A stretch of 64,000 nucleotides of DNA from Saprospiraceae bacterium (GCA_016787525.1 JAEUUP010000047.1:62001-126000), one strand, 5' to 3'. Positions 9,582 to 18,299 are shown, counted from the stretch's first letter. Notes: generated by a model from the letters alone, not told the origin. Numbers and translations are program-made.

Positions 9582-10688
9582 ATGAAAATCAGAGATATAA
9601 CCCAATTTTTAGAAAAAATAGCACCCCCTCAGTATCAAGAGGGTTATGATAATGCAGGACTCATCGTTGGTGACCCGATGGCAGAAGTGACGGGTGCTTT
9701 GGTGTGTTTGGACTCCATTGAGAGTATTGTCGAAGAGGCTATTGAGCGTGGTTGCAACCTCATTGTGGCGCATCATCCTATTGTTTTCAAAGGTTTGAAG
9801 CGATTCACAGGCAAAAATTACGTGGAACGGACGGTGATGAAAGCCATCAAAAACGATATAGCTATCTATGCCATTCATACCAATTTGGACAGTGTGCTGC
9901 GGCAAGGTGTCAATACGCGTATCTGTGAACGATTGGGTTTAGTCAATTGCCGCATACTTGCCCCTAAACGTCAAACTTTGATGAAATTGACTACTTTTGT
10001 ACCGATTGAAGATACGCAACGGGTTTTAGACGCACTTTATGCTGCAGGTGCAGGACAGATTGGCAATTATAAAAATTGCAGCTTCCGTACTGAGGGGGTT
10101 GGTACATTTCGCCCAACAGGTGCGGCAAACCCGACTATTGGCGTTTTAGACAAAGATGAAGAGGTTCGAGAACATAGAATTGAGGTTATTTTTGAGCAGT
10201 TTTTAGAAGGAAAGGTCTTGACTGCGCTGCGTCAGGCGCACCTTTATGAGGATGTCGCTTATTATTTGCACAGTTTAGAGAATGAAAATACAGAAGTGGG
10301 CAGTGGTATGATTGGTGACATTGGCAGCGATACTGAGAGGGGGGCTGAGTTGGATTTTTTACAGTTTTTGAAAGAAAAAATGCAAGTCTCATGTGTAAAA
10401 TATACAGCACTTTTGGGCAAAAAAGTGAAGAAAGTAGCTGTTTGTGGCGGTTCGGGTGGCTTTTTGCTCAATCATGCCATTGGTGCTGGAGCAGATGTTT
10501 TCATTACAGCCGACTACAAATACCATGAGTTTTTTGATGCCGATGGCAAAATAGTGATAGCCGATATTGGTCATTTTGAGAGCGAACAGTTTACTATTGA
10601 CTTGCTGAGTGAGGTTTTACAAAAAGAATTTGAGAAAATAAATGTTTTTTCGACAAAAAAAATAACAAACCCAGTAAATTATCTGTAA
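9582..10688 (+). CDS. Nif3-like dinuclear metal centre protein (DUF34 family)
   Basis: 368 residues, with the split Nif3 fold and a central PII-like insertion as in longer Bacteroidota and Firmicutes members. Metal ligands are visible: HH in VAHHPIVFKG (residues 64-65), His99 and Asp103 in YAIHTNLD, and the C-terminal GHFESEQF block (His and Glu). The family assembles as hexameric toroids; its reaction is unsettled (a link to GTP cyclohydrolase-like hydrolysis has been proposed). Motif copies at 9624-9634 (PQY) and 10089-10098 (TEG) are in frame, and an altered copy with an extra AG sits at 10332-10344. It probably forms an operon with the next gene. Confidence 0.88.
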   Translation: MKIRDITQFLEKIAPPQYQEGYDNAGLIVGDPMAEVTGALVCLDSIESIVEEAIERGCNLIVAHHPIVFKGLKRFTGKNYVERTVMKAIKNDIAIYAIHTNLDSVLRQGVNTRICERLGLVNCRILAPKRQTLMKLTTFVPIEDTQRVLDALYAAGAGQIGNYKNCSFRTEGVGTFRPTGAANPTIGVLDKDEEVREHRIEVIFEQFLEGKVLTALRQAHLYEDVAYYLHSLENENTEVGSGMIGDIGSDTERGAELDFLQFLKEKMQVSCVKYTALLGKKVKKVAVCGGSGGFLLNHAIGAGADVFITADYKYHEFFDADGKIVIADIGHFESEQFTIDLLSEVLQKEFEKINVFSTKKITNPVNYL

Positions 10689-10775
10689 ATTTGCGGGCTT
10701 TTTCAGAGTCTTTTTTCATTCAAAGAAAAGAACTTATGATTCTGAACTTCAACGACTTAAAAATTTGAAAAAAAT

Positions 10776-11540
10776 ATGGCTACAGCAAAAATTAGCAAAG
10801 AATTGACGACGGCGGAAAAATTGCGCCAACTTTATGAACTTCAATTAGTTGACTCTGAACTTGACGAACTCCAGAACATGAAAGGCGAATTGCCCATGGA
10901 AGTCAATGATTTGGAGGACGAAATAGCTGGTTTGGAAACGCGTACCCAAAAAGCTGACCAAAGTGCTGGAGAGCTGGAAGTAGAGATTAAAAAGCAAAAA
11001 GAAAATATCAAAATGGCGGAAGCATTGATTGAGCGTTACAAAAAGCAGCTCGACAATGTGAAAAATAACCGCGAGTTCGATGCTTTGAATAAAGAAATCG
11101 AATTACAACAATTAGATATTCAGTTGGCTGAAAAACGTATCCGCGAAGCACAACGCAACATCGAAGCAAAGAAAGAAGTGACTGATGTAGCAAAAAAACG
11201 CCTTGAGGTAAAATTGAAAGAATTGGATACCAAAAAGATAGAATTGCAAAAAATTCTTGAAAAAACAGAAAAAGAAGAAGAAAAACTCCGTAAAAAATCG
11301 GACAAAGCCCGAAAAGGCATCGAAGAGCGTTTGTTGAAATCATATGACAAAATCCGTACTTCTTACCGCAATGGTTTGTCAGTAGTTTCTGTTTCACGTA
11401 GCTCTTGCGGTGGTTGCTTCAATCATATTCCACCACAATTAACTTTAGAGATTGGTTTGCACAAAAAAATCGTAGCTTGCGAACATTGCGGTCGTATCTT
11501 AGTGGACGAAAGCATTATGCAAGTAGAGATGGCAGACTAA
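10776..11540 (+). CDS. Coiled-coil protein with C4 zinc ribbon (zf-RING_7 family)
   Basis: 254 residues. Residues about 15-190 are a long antiparallel coiled coil rich in Glu, Lys and Leu. A zinc ribbon follows with Cys211/Cys214 (SSCGGC) and Cys235/Cys238 (ACEHCG). This is the CT398/HP0958-like architecture; relatives bind RNA or flagellar and secretion factors, but the role in Bacteroidota is unknown. Adjacency to a Nif3-like gene is a recurrent arrangement in the phylum. A TAAATTTG element lies about 85 bases upstream, so it may also be transcribed independently. Confidence 0.85.
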   Translation: MATAKISKELTTAEKLRQLYELQLVDSELDELQNMKGELPMEVNDLEDEIAGLETRTQKADQSAGELEVEIKKQKENIKMAEALIERYKKQLDNVKNNREFDALNKEIELQQLDIQLAEKRIREAQRNIEAKKEVTDVAKKRLEVKLKELDTKKIELQKILEKTEKEEEKLRKKSDKARKGIEERLLKSYDKIRTSYRNGLSVVSVSRSSCGGCFNHIPPQLTLEIGLHKKIVACEHCGRILVDESIMQVEMAD

Positions 11541-11561
11541 TATTGAGTTATAAAATGTGTG

Positions 11562-11605
11562 ATATGAAAAAAGCGACCCCTCAGTAAAGGTCGCTTTTTT
11601 CATAT
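11562..11605 (+). terminator. Terminator whose loop is the iterated motif
   Basis: Perfect 17-base stem (ATATGAAAAAAGCGACC at 11562-11578 with its complement at 11589-11605). The motif copy CCCCTCAGTA at 11577-11586 forms most of the loop and the top of the left arm. Confidence 0.85.
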
Positions 11606-11629
11606 TTCATACGTTTATATTCAGAGGAA

Positions 11630-12265
11630 ATGGCTTATAAAATCAAAGAAATATTTTACACGTTACAAGGCGAAGGCGCGCAAGCTGGTCGTCCAGCTGT
11701 TTTTTGCCGATTCGCAGGTTGCAATTTGTGGACAGGGCGCGAGCGCGACCGTTCAAAAGCCATTTGCCAATTCTGCGACACGGATTTTGTGGGAATAGAT
11801 GGTGAAAATGGTGGACGTTACAAAACTGCGAATGACGTAGCCGCTAAAGTACTCTCTGTTTGGGGAGACCCCTCAGTAGGTAAGCCTTATGTGGTGTGTA
11901 CAGGCGGTGAACCTGCTTTGCAACTTGACGCTGTGCTGGTAGAAGCCTTTCATGCAGTAGGTTTTGAAGTGGCGATTGAAACGAATGGCACTGTGCCTTT
12001 GCCCAAAGGGGTTGATTGGGTATGTGTGAGTCCAAAAGCGGGAACAGAATTGGTGATACTGAGGGGGTCGGAGTTGAAATTGGTTTTTCCGCAGAAAGGG
12101 GCTGAACCTGAACTATTTAAAGATTTGGATTTTGATTACTTCTATTTGCAGCCGATGGACAATACTTTTCAAAAAATAAATACACAGATGACTTTGGACT
12201 ATTGTTTGAAAAATCCGCAGTGGCGATTGAGTCTGCAAACGCATAAAATTTTAGAGATACCGTAG
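11630..12265 (+). CDS. queE: 7-carboxy-7-deazaguanine synthase
   Basis: Radical-SAM enzyme of the queuosine/deazaguanine pathway; converts 6-carboxytetrahydropterin to 7-carboxy-7-deazaguanine. Cys31, Cys46 and Cys49 give the expanded CX14CX2C cluster loop seen in the Gram-negative QueE subgroup. GEGAQAGRPAVFCRFAGCNLW and CTGGEPALQLD are typical, and 211 residues is normal. An AGAGGAA tract precedes the ATG. Two motif copies are present: 11869-11878 (encoding PSV in GDPSVGKP) and 12058-12067 (encoding LRG). No other queuosine gene is in the window. Confidence 0.95.
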   Translation: MAYKIKEIFYTLQGEGAQAGRPAVFCRFAGCNLWTGRERDRSKAICQFCDTDFVGIDGENGGRYKTANDVAAKVLSVWGDPSVGKPYVVCTGGEPALQLDAVLVEAFHAVGFEVAIETNGTVPLPKGVDWVCVSPKAGTELVILRGSELKLVFPQKGAEPELFKDLDFDYFYLQPMDNTFQKINTQMTLDYCLKNPQWRLSLQTHKILEIP

Positions 12266-12309
12266 TATATCGGTAAAAAATTTGTGCAACATTTTAAAAC
12301 AGACTTTGT

Positions 12310-12317
12310 TAACTTTG
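12310..12317 (+). promoter_or_regulatory. apaG promoter -7 element
   Basis: TAACTTTG, about 44 bases upstream of the GTG start; a TTTG lies further upstream at 12281-12284, with a wide spacer. Confidence 0.5.
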
Positions 12318-12361
12318 CGTAGTGAAGTAAATAATTTCGTCAAACTTAAACCCTTAGTATC

Positions 12362-12757
12362 GTGTCCCTATTGACCAGCAAAACAACCAATGGTATCACT
12401 GTAAGCGTTGAAACTTTTTATCAAGACGACTACAGCCGCCCATTTGAGCATAAATATATTTTCGCTTATCGTATTACGATTAAAAACAACAGCGACTATA
12501 CGGTGCAATTGATGACACGCCATTGGTATGTCTATGACTCAAATGGTGTTATGCGGGAGGTGGAAGGAGAAGGCGTTATTGGATTGTTACCAATTTTAGC
12601 ACCTAACGAGACGCATCAATACATTTCGTGGTCACACTTATTTACCGATATGGGGAAAATGCACGGATATTACACGTTTATTAGACAAATTGATAGCGAA
12701 TCTTTCAAGGTGATAATTCCTGAGTTTCACTTAGTTGCACCTTATAAATTGAACTGA
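12362..12757 (+). CDS. apaG: ApaG domain protein
   Basis: 131-residue single-domain beta-sandwich protein. Recognisable ApaG segments are the F-x-Y-RITIKNNSDYTVQLMTRHW strand pair, VEGEGVIGLLPILAPNE (glycine-rich loop) and the HGYYTFIRQ block. ApaG is linked genetically to cobalt/magnesium tolerance and low Ap4A in enterics; its biochemical role is unresolved. It starts with GTG and has its own promoter. It contains no iterated motif. Confidence 0.93.
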   Translation: MSLLTSKTTNGITVSVETFYQDDYSRPFEHKYIFAYRITIKNNSDYTVQLMTRHWYVYDSNGVMREVEGEGVIGLLPILAPNETHQYISWSHLFTDMGKMHGYYTFIRQIDSESFKVIIPEFHLVAPYKLN

Positions 12758-12897
12758 TGTTTTTTTAGTATAAGATTGGGAAATTCAACGTTTCGGCATC
12801 TTGTACAGCACATAAAAAATCGTCTTCGTACTTTAAAATGGTTTTTGACGTTTTAGAATCTTCGTGTCATTTTTAAACGCTCAAGACTTTCCTTTTT

Positions 12898-13380
12898 ATG
12901 AAAAATACCATTTTAGCTGCACTTTTTTTGGTGACTTTTCTGTTTTTGACTGCCTGTGGTAAAGAGAAAACCATTTTTGAAAAAGAATATCCGATTCAAA
13001 ATAGTACGTGGACTTATGCCGATACGTTGAAATTTGCGTTTGATATTACCGATACCACGGCTTTGTACGATATTGTCGTTCATATCAAACACAAACCAGA
13101 CTACGGGTTTCAGAATCTTTACACGCGCATTCATACCCAATTTCCGAAAGGAGATCGAAGAAGTCAAACCCTCAATTTTGACTTAGCGGACAATACGGGC
13201 AAATGGGTAGGGAAAAAAAGTGGTAGTGGCTACAATTTTGAAGTCAAAATACAGAACAATGCGTTTTTCAATCAAATCGGGCAACACACCATTGTTTTGG
13301 AGCAACTGATGCGTGTGGAGTCGCTGGTAGGTATTGAAAAAATCAGCTTAGAAGTTGTCAATAAGGGTGATAAAAAATAA
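12898..13380 (+). CDS. gldH: Gliding motility lipoprotein GldH
   Basis: 160-residue lipoprotein with signal peptide and lipobox LTAC (Cys20), then a beta-rich domain with the GldH pattern: a Y-x-DTLKFAFDITDT opening, YDIVVHIKHKPDYGFQNLYTRI and a hydrophobic VLEQLMR near the end. GldH is needed for gliding in Flavobacterium johnsoniae, and it occurs in Bacteroidota with or without visible gliding. The assignment rests on this layout and size, so the exact function is an inference. The T9SS-sorted proteins elsewhere in the window fit the same surface machinery. Confidence 0.8.
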   Translation: MKNTILAALFLVTFLFLTACGKEKTIFEKEYPIQNSTWTYADTLKFAFDITDTTALYDIVVHIKHKPDYGFQNLYTRIHTQFPKGDRRSQTLNFDLADNTGKWVGKKSGSGYNFEVKIQNNAFFNQIGQHTIVLEQLMRVESLVGIEKISLEVVNKGDKK

Positions 13381-13410
13381 CCGTTGGCATTAGTGTCATT
13401 ACGCCATTTT

Positions 13411-13419
13411 ACTGAGGGG
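13411..13419 (+). repeat. Iterated motif ACTGAGGGG (intergenic)
   Basis: Copy of the word between gldH and yqeY. Confidence 0.8.
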
Positions 13420-13484
13420 TAGAGTTAATATTAACTAATGACCTATTGAACAACAATTCGTTAATTATTATTTATCAATTAGTT

Positions 13485-13931
13485 ATGAGTTTAGAAGAAA
13501 GAATTCAGAAAGATCTCGTGACGGCTATGAAAGCCAAAGATGAGAAAGCCTTGAGAGCTATACGCTCTATCAAATCTGCTATTTTATTGTATAAAACAAG
13601 TGGTTCGGGTGTAGAGCTTAATGAAGAAGCTGAAATCAAAATGCTGCAAAAAATGGTCAAACAGCGTAAAGAATCGTTGTCTATTTATGAGCAACAAGGT
13701 CGTGCAGAGTTGGCACAAACTGAAAAAGAAGAGATAGAAGTCATCGAACAATACTTGCCTAAACAACTGAGTCCAGAAGACATCGAAGCACTTTTAAAAG
13801 ATATTATCGCGGAGTTGGGTGCAACGAGTATGAAAGACATGGGCAAAGTGATGGCGGCTGCCAACCAAAAATTTGCAGGTCAAGCCGAAGGTGCTGTTGT
13901 TTCGGGCATCGTTAAGCGTCTGTTGGCTTAA
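13485..13931 (+). CDS. GatB/YqeY-domain protein
   Basis: 148 residues in the YqeY family, related to the C-terminal tRNA-binding tail domain of the amidotransferase subunit GatB. It shows an alpha-helical N-terminal half (MSLEERIQKDLVTAMKAKD, RAIRSIKSAI) and the conserved IEQYLPKQLS hinge. The C-terminal block is MGKVMAAANQKFAGQAEG. The function is not established, though tRNA-dependent amidation has been suggested. ATG 13485 was chosen because relatives begin MSL; the frame continues 13 codons upstream. Confidence 0.92.
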   Translation: MSLEERIQKDLVTAMKAKDEKALRAIRSIKSAILLYKTSGSGVELNEEAEIKMLQKMVKQRKESLSIYEQQGRAELAQTEKEEIEVIEQYLPKQLSPEDIEALLKDIIAELGATSMKDMGKVMAAANQKFAGQAEGAVVSGIVKRLLA

Positions 13932-13943
13932 AAACGAGTTTAT

Positions 13944-13975
13944 AAACGGGTTTTGACTGTGTTCAAAGCCCGTTT
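13944..13975 (+). terminator. Hairpin after yqeY
   Basis: AAACGGG (13944-13950) pairs with CCCGTTT (13969-13975), with further TTTGA/TCAAA pairing inside, followed by T-rich sequence. Confidence 0.6.
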
Positions 13976-13998
13976 TCTGTATCAATAAGAAATGAGGT

Positions 13999-14427
13999 AT
14001 GAAAGAAGAAAAAATCATATTTAATGTCGAAGACATTGATTTTGAATTGGATAATACTGAGGGGGTCATTCGTTGGATTGAAAAAGTTGTTTTTTTAGAA
14101 AAAAAACGGATTGGGGCGATTAGTTATATATTCTGTAGTGACGATTACTTGCACGAACTCAATGTAGAATATCTCGACCACGACACACTGACCGATATTT
14201 TGACTTTCCCATACAGCCGCAGCCCACTCGAAGGCGATATTTTTATCAGTATTGACCGCGTCAAAGACAATGCAAACGATTTAGAGGTGTCTTTTGAAGA
14301 TGAATTGCATCGTGTGATAATACATGGTGTTCTACACCTTTGCGGCTACCTCGACGAAACCGACGAAGAAGAAGCAATGATGCGAAAAAAAGAAGATGAA
14401 GCTTTGGCATTACGCTCAACGCTGTAA
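13999..14427 (+). CDS. ybeY: Endoribonuclease YbeY (rRNA maturation factor)
   Basis: 142 residues. Needed for 16S rRNA 3'-end maturation and 70S quality control. The metal site block is HGVLHLCGYLD with His109 and His113. The position of the third ligand in E. coli (HGxLHLxGYDH) is Asp119 here, a substitution I believe is common in Bacteroidota YbeY. DILTFPYS and the acidic EEEAMMRKKEDEAL tail fit the family. The motif at 14056-14065 encodes TEG at residues 20-22, in the variable N-terminal region. Confidence 0.93.
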   Translation: MKEEKIIFNVEDIDFELDNTEGVIRWIEKVVFLEKKRIGAISYIFCSDDYLHELNVEYLDHDTLTDILTFPYSRSPLEGDIFISIDRVKDNANDLEVSFEDELHRVIIHGVLHLCGYLDETDEEEAMMRKKEDEALALRSTL

Positions 14428-14462
14428 AACTTGCTACTTTGTATCAAAAATCCACCTAAAAT

Positions 14463-15278
14463 ATGCTTTACGAACAAATCCAAGAAGCTGTTGATTATAT
14501 ACGATTATATACCGACTTCACCCCTCAGTATGGTATCATACTTGGTACAGGTTTGGGTAACTTGACCGATGACTTGTTAATAGCCTGTGAGATTGAGTAC
14601 CGTGATATTCCTCATTTTCCTGTTTCGACGGTGCAAAGCCACAAAGGGAAACTCGTTTTTGGCTATTTAGAAGGTCAAGCTGTGGTCGTCATGGCAGGGC
14701 GTTTCCATTATTATGAGGGCTATTCGGCTCGACAAGTGACTTTCCCTGTACGTGTTTTGAAGGCTTTAGGCATCGAAACATTGATTATTACAAATGTAAC
14801 AGGTAGCACAAATGCAGACATCGAGGCAGGTGATATTGTTTTGGTACGTGACCACATTAATTTACAACCAGACAATCCATTGCGTGGAGACAATGATGAA
14901 CGATTGGGTGTACGTTTTCCTGATATGAAAAATGCTTATGATAAAACCATGATAAACAAAGGATTATCAATCGCAAAAGCGCATCGTATTCGTATTCATA
15001 CAGGTGTATATGTGGCTTTGCAAGGACCGAATCTGGAAACACCCGCTGAGTATAATTTCATTAACCGTATAGGTGGCGACTTAGTAGGTATGTCCACAGT
15101 GCCAGAGGTTTTGGTGGCTCGGCATTCAGATTTACGGACAATGGTGATTTCGATAGCTTCTAATAAATGTTTTCCGATTGAAGAAATCAAAGAGACGACA
15201 GTGGAGGATGTGATAGCCGTGGCAACGCAAGCAGAGCCTAAAATGCGCTTGATTATCAAAGAGTTATTGAAAAACTAA
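14463..15278 (+). CDS. Purine nucleoside phosphorylase (trimeric PNP type)
   Basis: 271 residues. Phosphorolysis of inosine/guanosine to base and ribose-1-phosphate in purine salvage. Family blocks are GIILGTGLGNL (phosphate loop), VVMAGRFHYYEGYS, ITNVTGSTNADIEAGDIVLV, and GPNLETPAEYNF-x-R-x-GGDLVGMSTVPEV, which contains the purine-site Glu and Met. The motif at 14521-14530 encodes PQY immediately before GIILGTG, a site that is variable in the family. ATG is 35 bases after the ybeY stop, so co-transcription is plausible. Confidence 0.94.
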   Translation: MLYEQIQEAVDYIRLYTDFTPQYGIILGTGLGNLTDDLLIACEIEYRDIPHFPVSTVQSHKGKLVFGYLEGQAVVVMAGRFHYYEGYSARQVTFPVRVLKALGIETLIITNVTGSTNADIEAGDIVLVRDHINLQPDNPLRGDNDERLGVRFPDMKNAYDKTMINKGLSIAKAHRIRIHTGVYVALQGPNLETPAEYNFINRIGGDLVGMSTVPEVLVARHSDLRTMVISIASNKCFPIEEIKETTVEDVIAVATQAEPKMRLIIKELLKN

Positions 15279-15285
15279 GCTATAT

Positions 15286-15294
15286 ACTGAGGGG
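15286..15294 (+). repeat. Iterated motif ACTGAGGGG (between pnp and its terminator)
   Basis: Copy of the word 8 bases after the pnp stop and directly before the terminator. Confidence 0.8.
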
Positions 15295-15297
15295 TAT

Positions 15298-15343
15298 AAA
15301 AAAAGGTTATCGCATAAGTTTTGATACTGCGATAACCTTTTTT
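15298..15343. terminator. Terminator between pnp and tatA
   Basis: AAAAAAAGGTTATCGCA (15298-15314) pairs with TGCGATAACCTTTTTT (15328-15343). Convergent genes flank it, so it may be bidirectional. Confidence 0.85.
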
Positions 15344-15397
15344 ATTTTAAAAAAGAGGAAGCTGTGAGAGAACTACTGCACTGAAAAGTCAGTGGAA

Positions 15398-15616
15398 TTA
15401 GCTGCCACTTTCTACTTTTTTCTTATCTACGTCTTCCATGCCTTTGCGAATTTCATCTTCTACATTGGCACGAGCAGAGTTGAACTCTTTGATGCCCTTA
15501 CCCAACCCACGCATGAGTTCAGGAATTTTGTTGCCACCAAATAGCAAAAGGACGATGACAAAAACGAAAAAGATTTCTTGACCGCCCAAACCGAATATCA
15601 AAAATAGTGAATTCAT
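15398..15616 (-). CDS. tatA: Twin-arginine translocase subunit TatA/TatE
   Basis: 72 residues. N-terminal transmembrane helix (about residues 13-27), FGGNKIPELMRGLGKGIKEF hinge and amphipathic helix, then a charged tail. This is the TatA pore-forming subunit that exports folded proteins carrying a twin-arginine signal. Two predicted Tat substrates lie in the window (17316-18299 and 40282-41856). The -7 element TATCTTTG for this strand is the complement of 15668-15675, giving a leader of about 50 bases. tatC is not in the window. Confidence 0.93.
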   Translation of the reverse strand: MNSLFLIFGLGGQEIFFVFVIVLLLFGGNKIPELMRGLGKGIKEFNSARANVEDEIRKGMEDVDKKKVESGS

Positions 15617-15978
15617 GTCTTATTGAATTTAAAATTATGAAAATTAAAACTCCTAAATTGTTGAGAACAAAGATAAGTTGTTTTGCTGACACTTAGACAG
15701 GCTTTTTGCAATTTCGTTTAATCTTGAAAAGATATGACAAAATTTTGAAAGAATATTTGTTGAAAGACATGAAAGATGAAAAATTGGTATAAAATTTTCT
15801 TACTTTACATCATTAGGGTGTCAAATATATCAAAAACGAATCTTCTCTTTATTGCCCAGTCACAGAATTTGCGTTTTATTTTATTTTCAAATATCGGAAA
15901 ACTTGTTACTTGGTACGATTTATTAAATTTTTGTTTCGTAAAGTAAATATCATTCACCATACACATAAATATCAAAAA
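15617..15978. other. Divergent intergenic region
   Basis: A/T-rich region between tatA (-) and the PD40 gene (+). Apart from the tatA -7 element (15668-15675) I see no gene, repeat or strong hairpin. Confidence 0.5.
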
Positions 15979-17019
15979 ATGAAACTGAGAAAACTGTGTT
16001 TTACTCTTATTTTATGCGCCTTTGTCGGTCTTATTTTTGCCCAAGGTAGTAAAAGTGACGCGACGGCTTCTGTTAATGACAAAAAACAAAAACCGAATAC
16101 AAAAACAGAATCCAACGCAGATACCGACAAAACACCTCGACGCATAGTCGCATCTGGTACTAATGCGAGTATCAAAAATGCCAGTATGTTGAATAGCGAT
16201 AAGGACGATTTTTCACCTGTTTTTTATAATAATGGACTTATTTATTGTTCAACTGCCAAAAAAGGGTCGAAAAAAGCATCTTCAAAAAAAGATGATAATG
16301 ATGCACCCGAAGATATAAACTTAAAGTATGCGCTGTTCGATTCTTTAGGTAATTTGATGAAGCCTGCCAATTTTGGTCATCGTGCCAATACGAAGACTAA
16401 CGAAGGCCCTTCTTGTTTCACGGCTAATGAGGATACACTTTATTTGTCGCGGACAGCATCAAAAGGAGGTGTCGTGACATTGAATAAAAGTGGTAAAGCA
16501 ACGCTAAAAATTTATATCAAAACGCGTGATACATCAAGTAATTTCGTTGGTGAAGAAATTTTGCCATTTGAAAGTGAAAACTATTCGTATTGTCACCCCA
16601 CATTGTCTGCAGATGGTAACAGGTTGTATTTTGCTTCGGATATGCCAGGTGGTTTTGGCGGCATGGATTTGTGGGTGTCACGTAGAATGAAAGACGGATC
16701 TTGGTCACAACCTATTAATTTAGGTGCTCGTGTTAATTCTGCCAAAAATGAAGTTTTTCCGTATATGTCTGAAAAAGGCAATCTCTATTACTCGTCCGAT
16801 GGCATGCCCAATGGCAAAGGGGGGTACGATTTGTATCGCATTGAAATTGAGCATCGCACAGCACGCTCTTTTCCTTTGGGTGAGCCGTTCAATACTGAGG
16901 GGGATGATTTTGGTATCATGTTTTTGCCTAAAAGTGAAACGAAAGGCTATTTTTCTTCCAATAGAAAAGGAGGCTCTGGTGGTGATGATATTTATGAATT
17001 TGAATTCATTAAACAATAG
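15979..17019 (+). CDS. PD40 (WD40-like) beta-propeller periplasmic protein
   Basis: 346 residues with a signal peptide ending near FVGLIFAQ. A low-complexity Lys/Asp/Ser/Thr linker follows (about residues 23-60). After it come repeated PD40/TolB-like blades: SPVFYNNGLIYCSTA, GPSCFTANEDTLYLSR, HPTLSADGNRLYFASDMPGGFGGMDLW, VFPYMSEKGNLYYSSDGMPNGKGGYDLY and a final GYFSSNRKGGSGGDDIYEF. This resembles the propeller of PorE/OmpA-fusion proteins, but the peptidoglycan-binding OmpA domain is absent. The motif at 16894-16903 encodes TEG in a loop between blades. The longer frame from 15910 was rejected because the signal peptide begins at ATG 15979. Confidence 0.82.
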   Translation: MKLRKLCFTLILCAFVGLIFAQGSKSDATASVNDKKQKPNTKTESNADTDKTPRRIVASGTNASIKNASMLNSDKDDFSPVFYNNGLIYCSTAKKGSKKASSKKDDNDAPEDINLKYALFDSLGNLMKPANFGHRANTKTNEGPSCFTANEDTLYLSRTASKGGVVTLNKSGKATLKIYIKTRDTSSNFVGEEILPFESENYSYCHPTLSADGNRLYFASDMPGGFGGMDLWVSRRMKDGSWSQPINLGARVNSAKNEVFPYMSEKGNLYYSSDGMPNGKGGYDLYRIEIEHRTARSFPLGEPFNTEGDDFGIMFLPKSETKGYFSSNRKGGSGGDDIYEFEFIKQ

Positions 17020-17046
17020 ACTTGTTACGTATTGATTATATTTTTA

Positions 17047-17061
17047 GCCGCCTTTGGCGGC
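17047..17061. repeat. GC palindrome GCCGCCtttGGCGGC
   Basis: Same core arms as the palindromes at 9344-9360 and 9396-9410, with a different 3-base centre. Confidence 0.65.
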
Positions 17062-17074
17062 AAATAAACTTTGA

Positions 17075-17140
17075 GGAGCGAGTGATTTTTGAGGAAAATT
17101 TTGGCTTTGCCAAAATTTTCCTCAAAAAATCACTCGCTCC
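17075..17140. repeat. Long perfect inverted repeat
   Basis: Two arms of about 30 bases (17075-17104 and 17110-17140, one base bulged) around a 5-base loop, beginning GGAGCGAGTGATTTTTGAGG. It is followed at 17158-17190 by a sequence resembling 31582-31613 (GCATAGCGCAAAACAGTGAG). It is an intergenic palindromic element, not a simple terminator, since it lies about 60 bases beyond the gene and has its own terminator downstream. Confidence 0.75.
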
Positions 17141-17262
17141 AAAAGAAAATCTTTCAAAGTACGCTTTTTGGGCATAGCGCAAAACAGTGAGTAATAGCTA
17201 ACAAATTGATTTTCAATTTACAGCAAGTCTAATAGTATAAACAATTGATTATCAAATTTTGT

Positions 17263-17306
17263 AAAAAAATAACGCTCTGGTTTCAAAACCAGAGCGTTAT
17301 TTTTTT
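17263..17306. terminator. Terminator for the metallophosphoesterase gene
   Basis: Nearly loopless perfect stem (AAAAAAATAACGCTCTGG and onward) with A/T outer ends, between convergent genes. Confidence 0.85.
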
Positions 17307-17315
17307 GGAGTAAAA

Positions 17316-18299
17316 TCAATAATTCACAAAATAGCGGTCAAAACTACCGTCGTCATAATAGTCAATGACGGCATAAGCGGGCGGAAAATCTTGAAATGCA
17401 CCTTTCCACCATGCGCCGCACACTGCGCCATTGCAATAGTAAGTGATGCCTAAATATTTGACTTCATCTTGCATATGAATATGACCACTCAAGCACAGGC
17501 GAATGTTAGGAAAGTTTTTGAACAGGTTTTTTAACTTAAAAAAGTCGGTGTGCATGAGGTTTCTTTTAGTGAGAAGGTCTCCGTTGGGTTCATGTTTGCC
17601 ATAAAATAAGCCTGAACACATGGAAAGAATTGGTATGTGGCTGACGATACAAATATGCTTATTAGGCGCACACGTTTTGAGTTCATTTTCCAGCCAAGCA
17701 TATTGTTCCACATCCAAATAAGCGATATAACCGCCTGCTTGATTGAGTTGCACAGAGTCCAAAATGATGAATTTCCAACCCGCCCGTTCAAAACTATAAT
17801 AGCGTTTGGGCAACCCTAATTCTTCGATTGCCCACTGTTTTCCATACAATTTTTCAGTTTGTAAACCATTAAATTTACTAAACCATCCCCAAATATCGTG
17901 ATTACCAATAGCATGAACGACTGGAAGTGTGTTTTCAGCCTTCAATATTGATTTATAGACTTTCCATTGAGCCTCGGTTTCTTCTTTCGTTTTTTCGAGG
18001 GCATCCATAATGCAATCGCCGCTGTTGATGATAAAATCAGCTTTTGGATTGAGTGAATTGGCACTTTTGAGTGCACGCGCCATACCCTCTTCAGCCGTTT
18101 TATCGGGTTTAACGTGTATATCGGTCAAGTGTGCGATGCGCAAAACTCTCTTTTTAGGTGGTACAGATTCGCTCATGAGTGTTGAGGCATCGGTCGTTAC
18201 TACTGAGGGGGTAGTTGCGGGCATTGCACTTGTAGTTGTTACGCTCGATGTTGCAGCAGCAGACAAAAGCGTATGAGCTATGAAGTTTCGACGGTTCAT
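17316..18299 (-). CDS. Tat-exported metallophosphoesterase (CpdA/calcineurin-like)
   Basis: 327 residues. Starts MNRRNFIAHTLLSAAA, a twin-arginine signal, followed by a Ser/Thr-rich linker. All calcineurin-like metal motifs are present: HLTDIHV (D-x-H), NSGDCIMD, AIGNHDIWG, IVSHIPI and LSGHIHMQ. It should hydrolyse a phosphodiester or phosphomonoester in the periplasm; cyclic-nucleotide specificity is not deducible. The motif at 18202-18211 encodes PSV in the linker between signal and enzyme. TatA is encoded 1.7 kb away. Confidence 0.9.
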   Translation of the reverse strand: MNRRNFIAHTLLSAAATSSVTTTSAMPATTPSVVTTDASTLMSESVPPKKRVLRIAHLTDIHVKPDKTAEEGMARALKSANSLNPKADFIINSGDCIMDALEKTKEETEAQWKVYKSILKAENTLPVVHAIGNHDIWGWFSKFNGLQTEKLYGKQWAIEELGLPKRYYSFERAGWKFIILDSVQLNQAGGYIAYLDVEQYAWLENELKTCAPNKHICIVSHIPILSMCSGLFYGKHEPNGDLLTKRNLMHTDFFKLKNLFKNFPNIRLCLSGHIHMQDEVKYLGITYYCNGAVCGAWWKGAFQDFPPAYAVIDYYDDGSFDRYFVNY

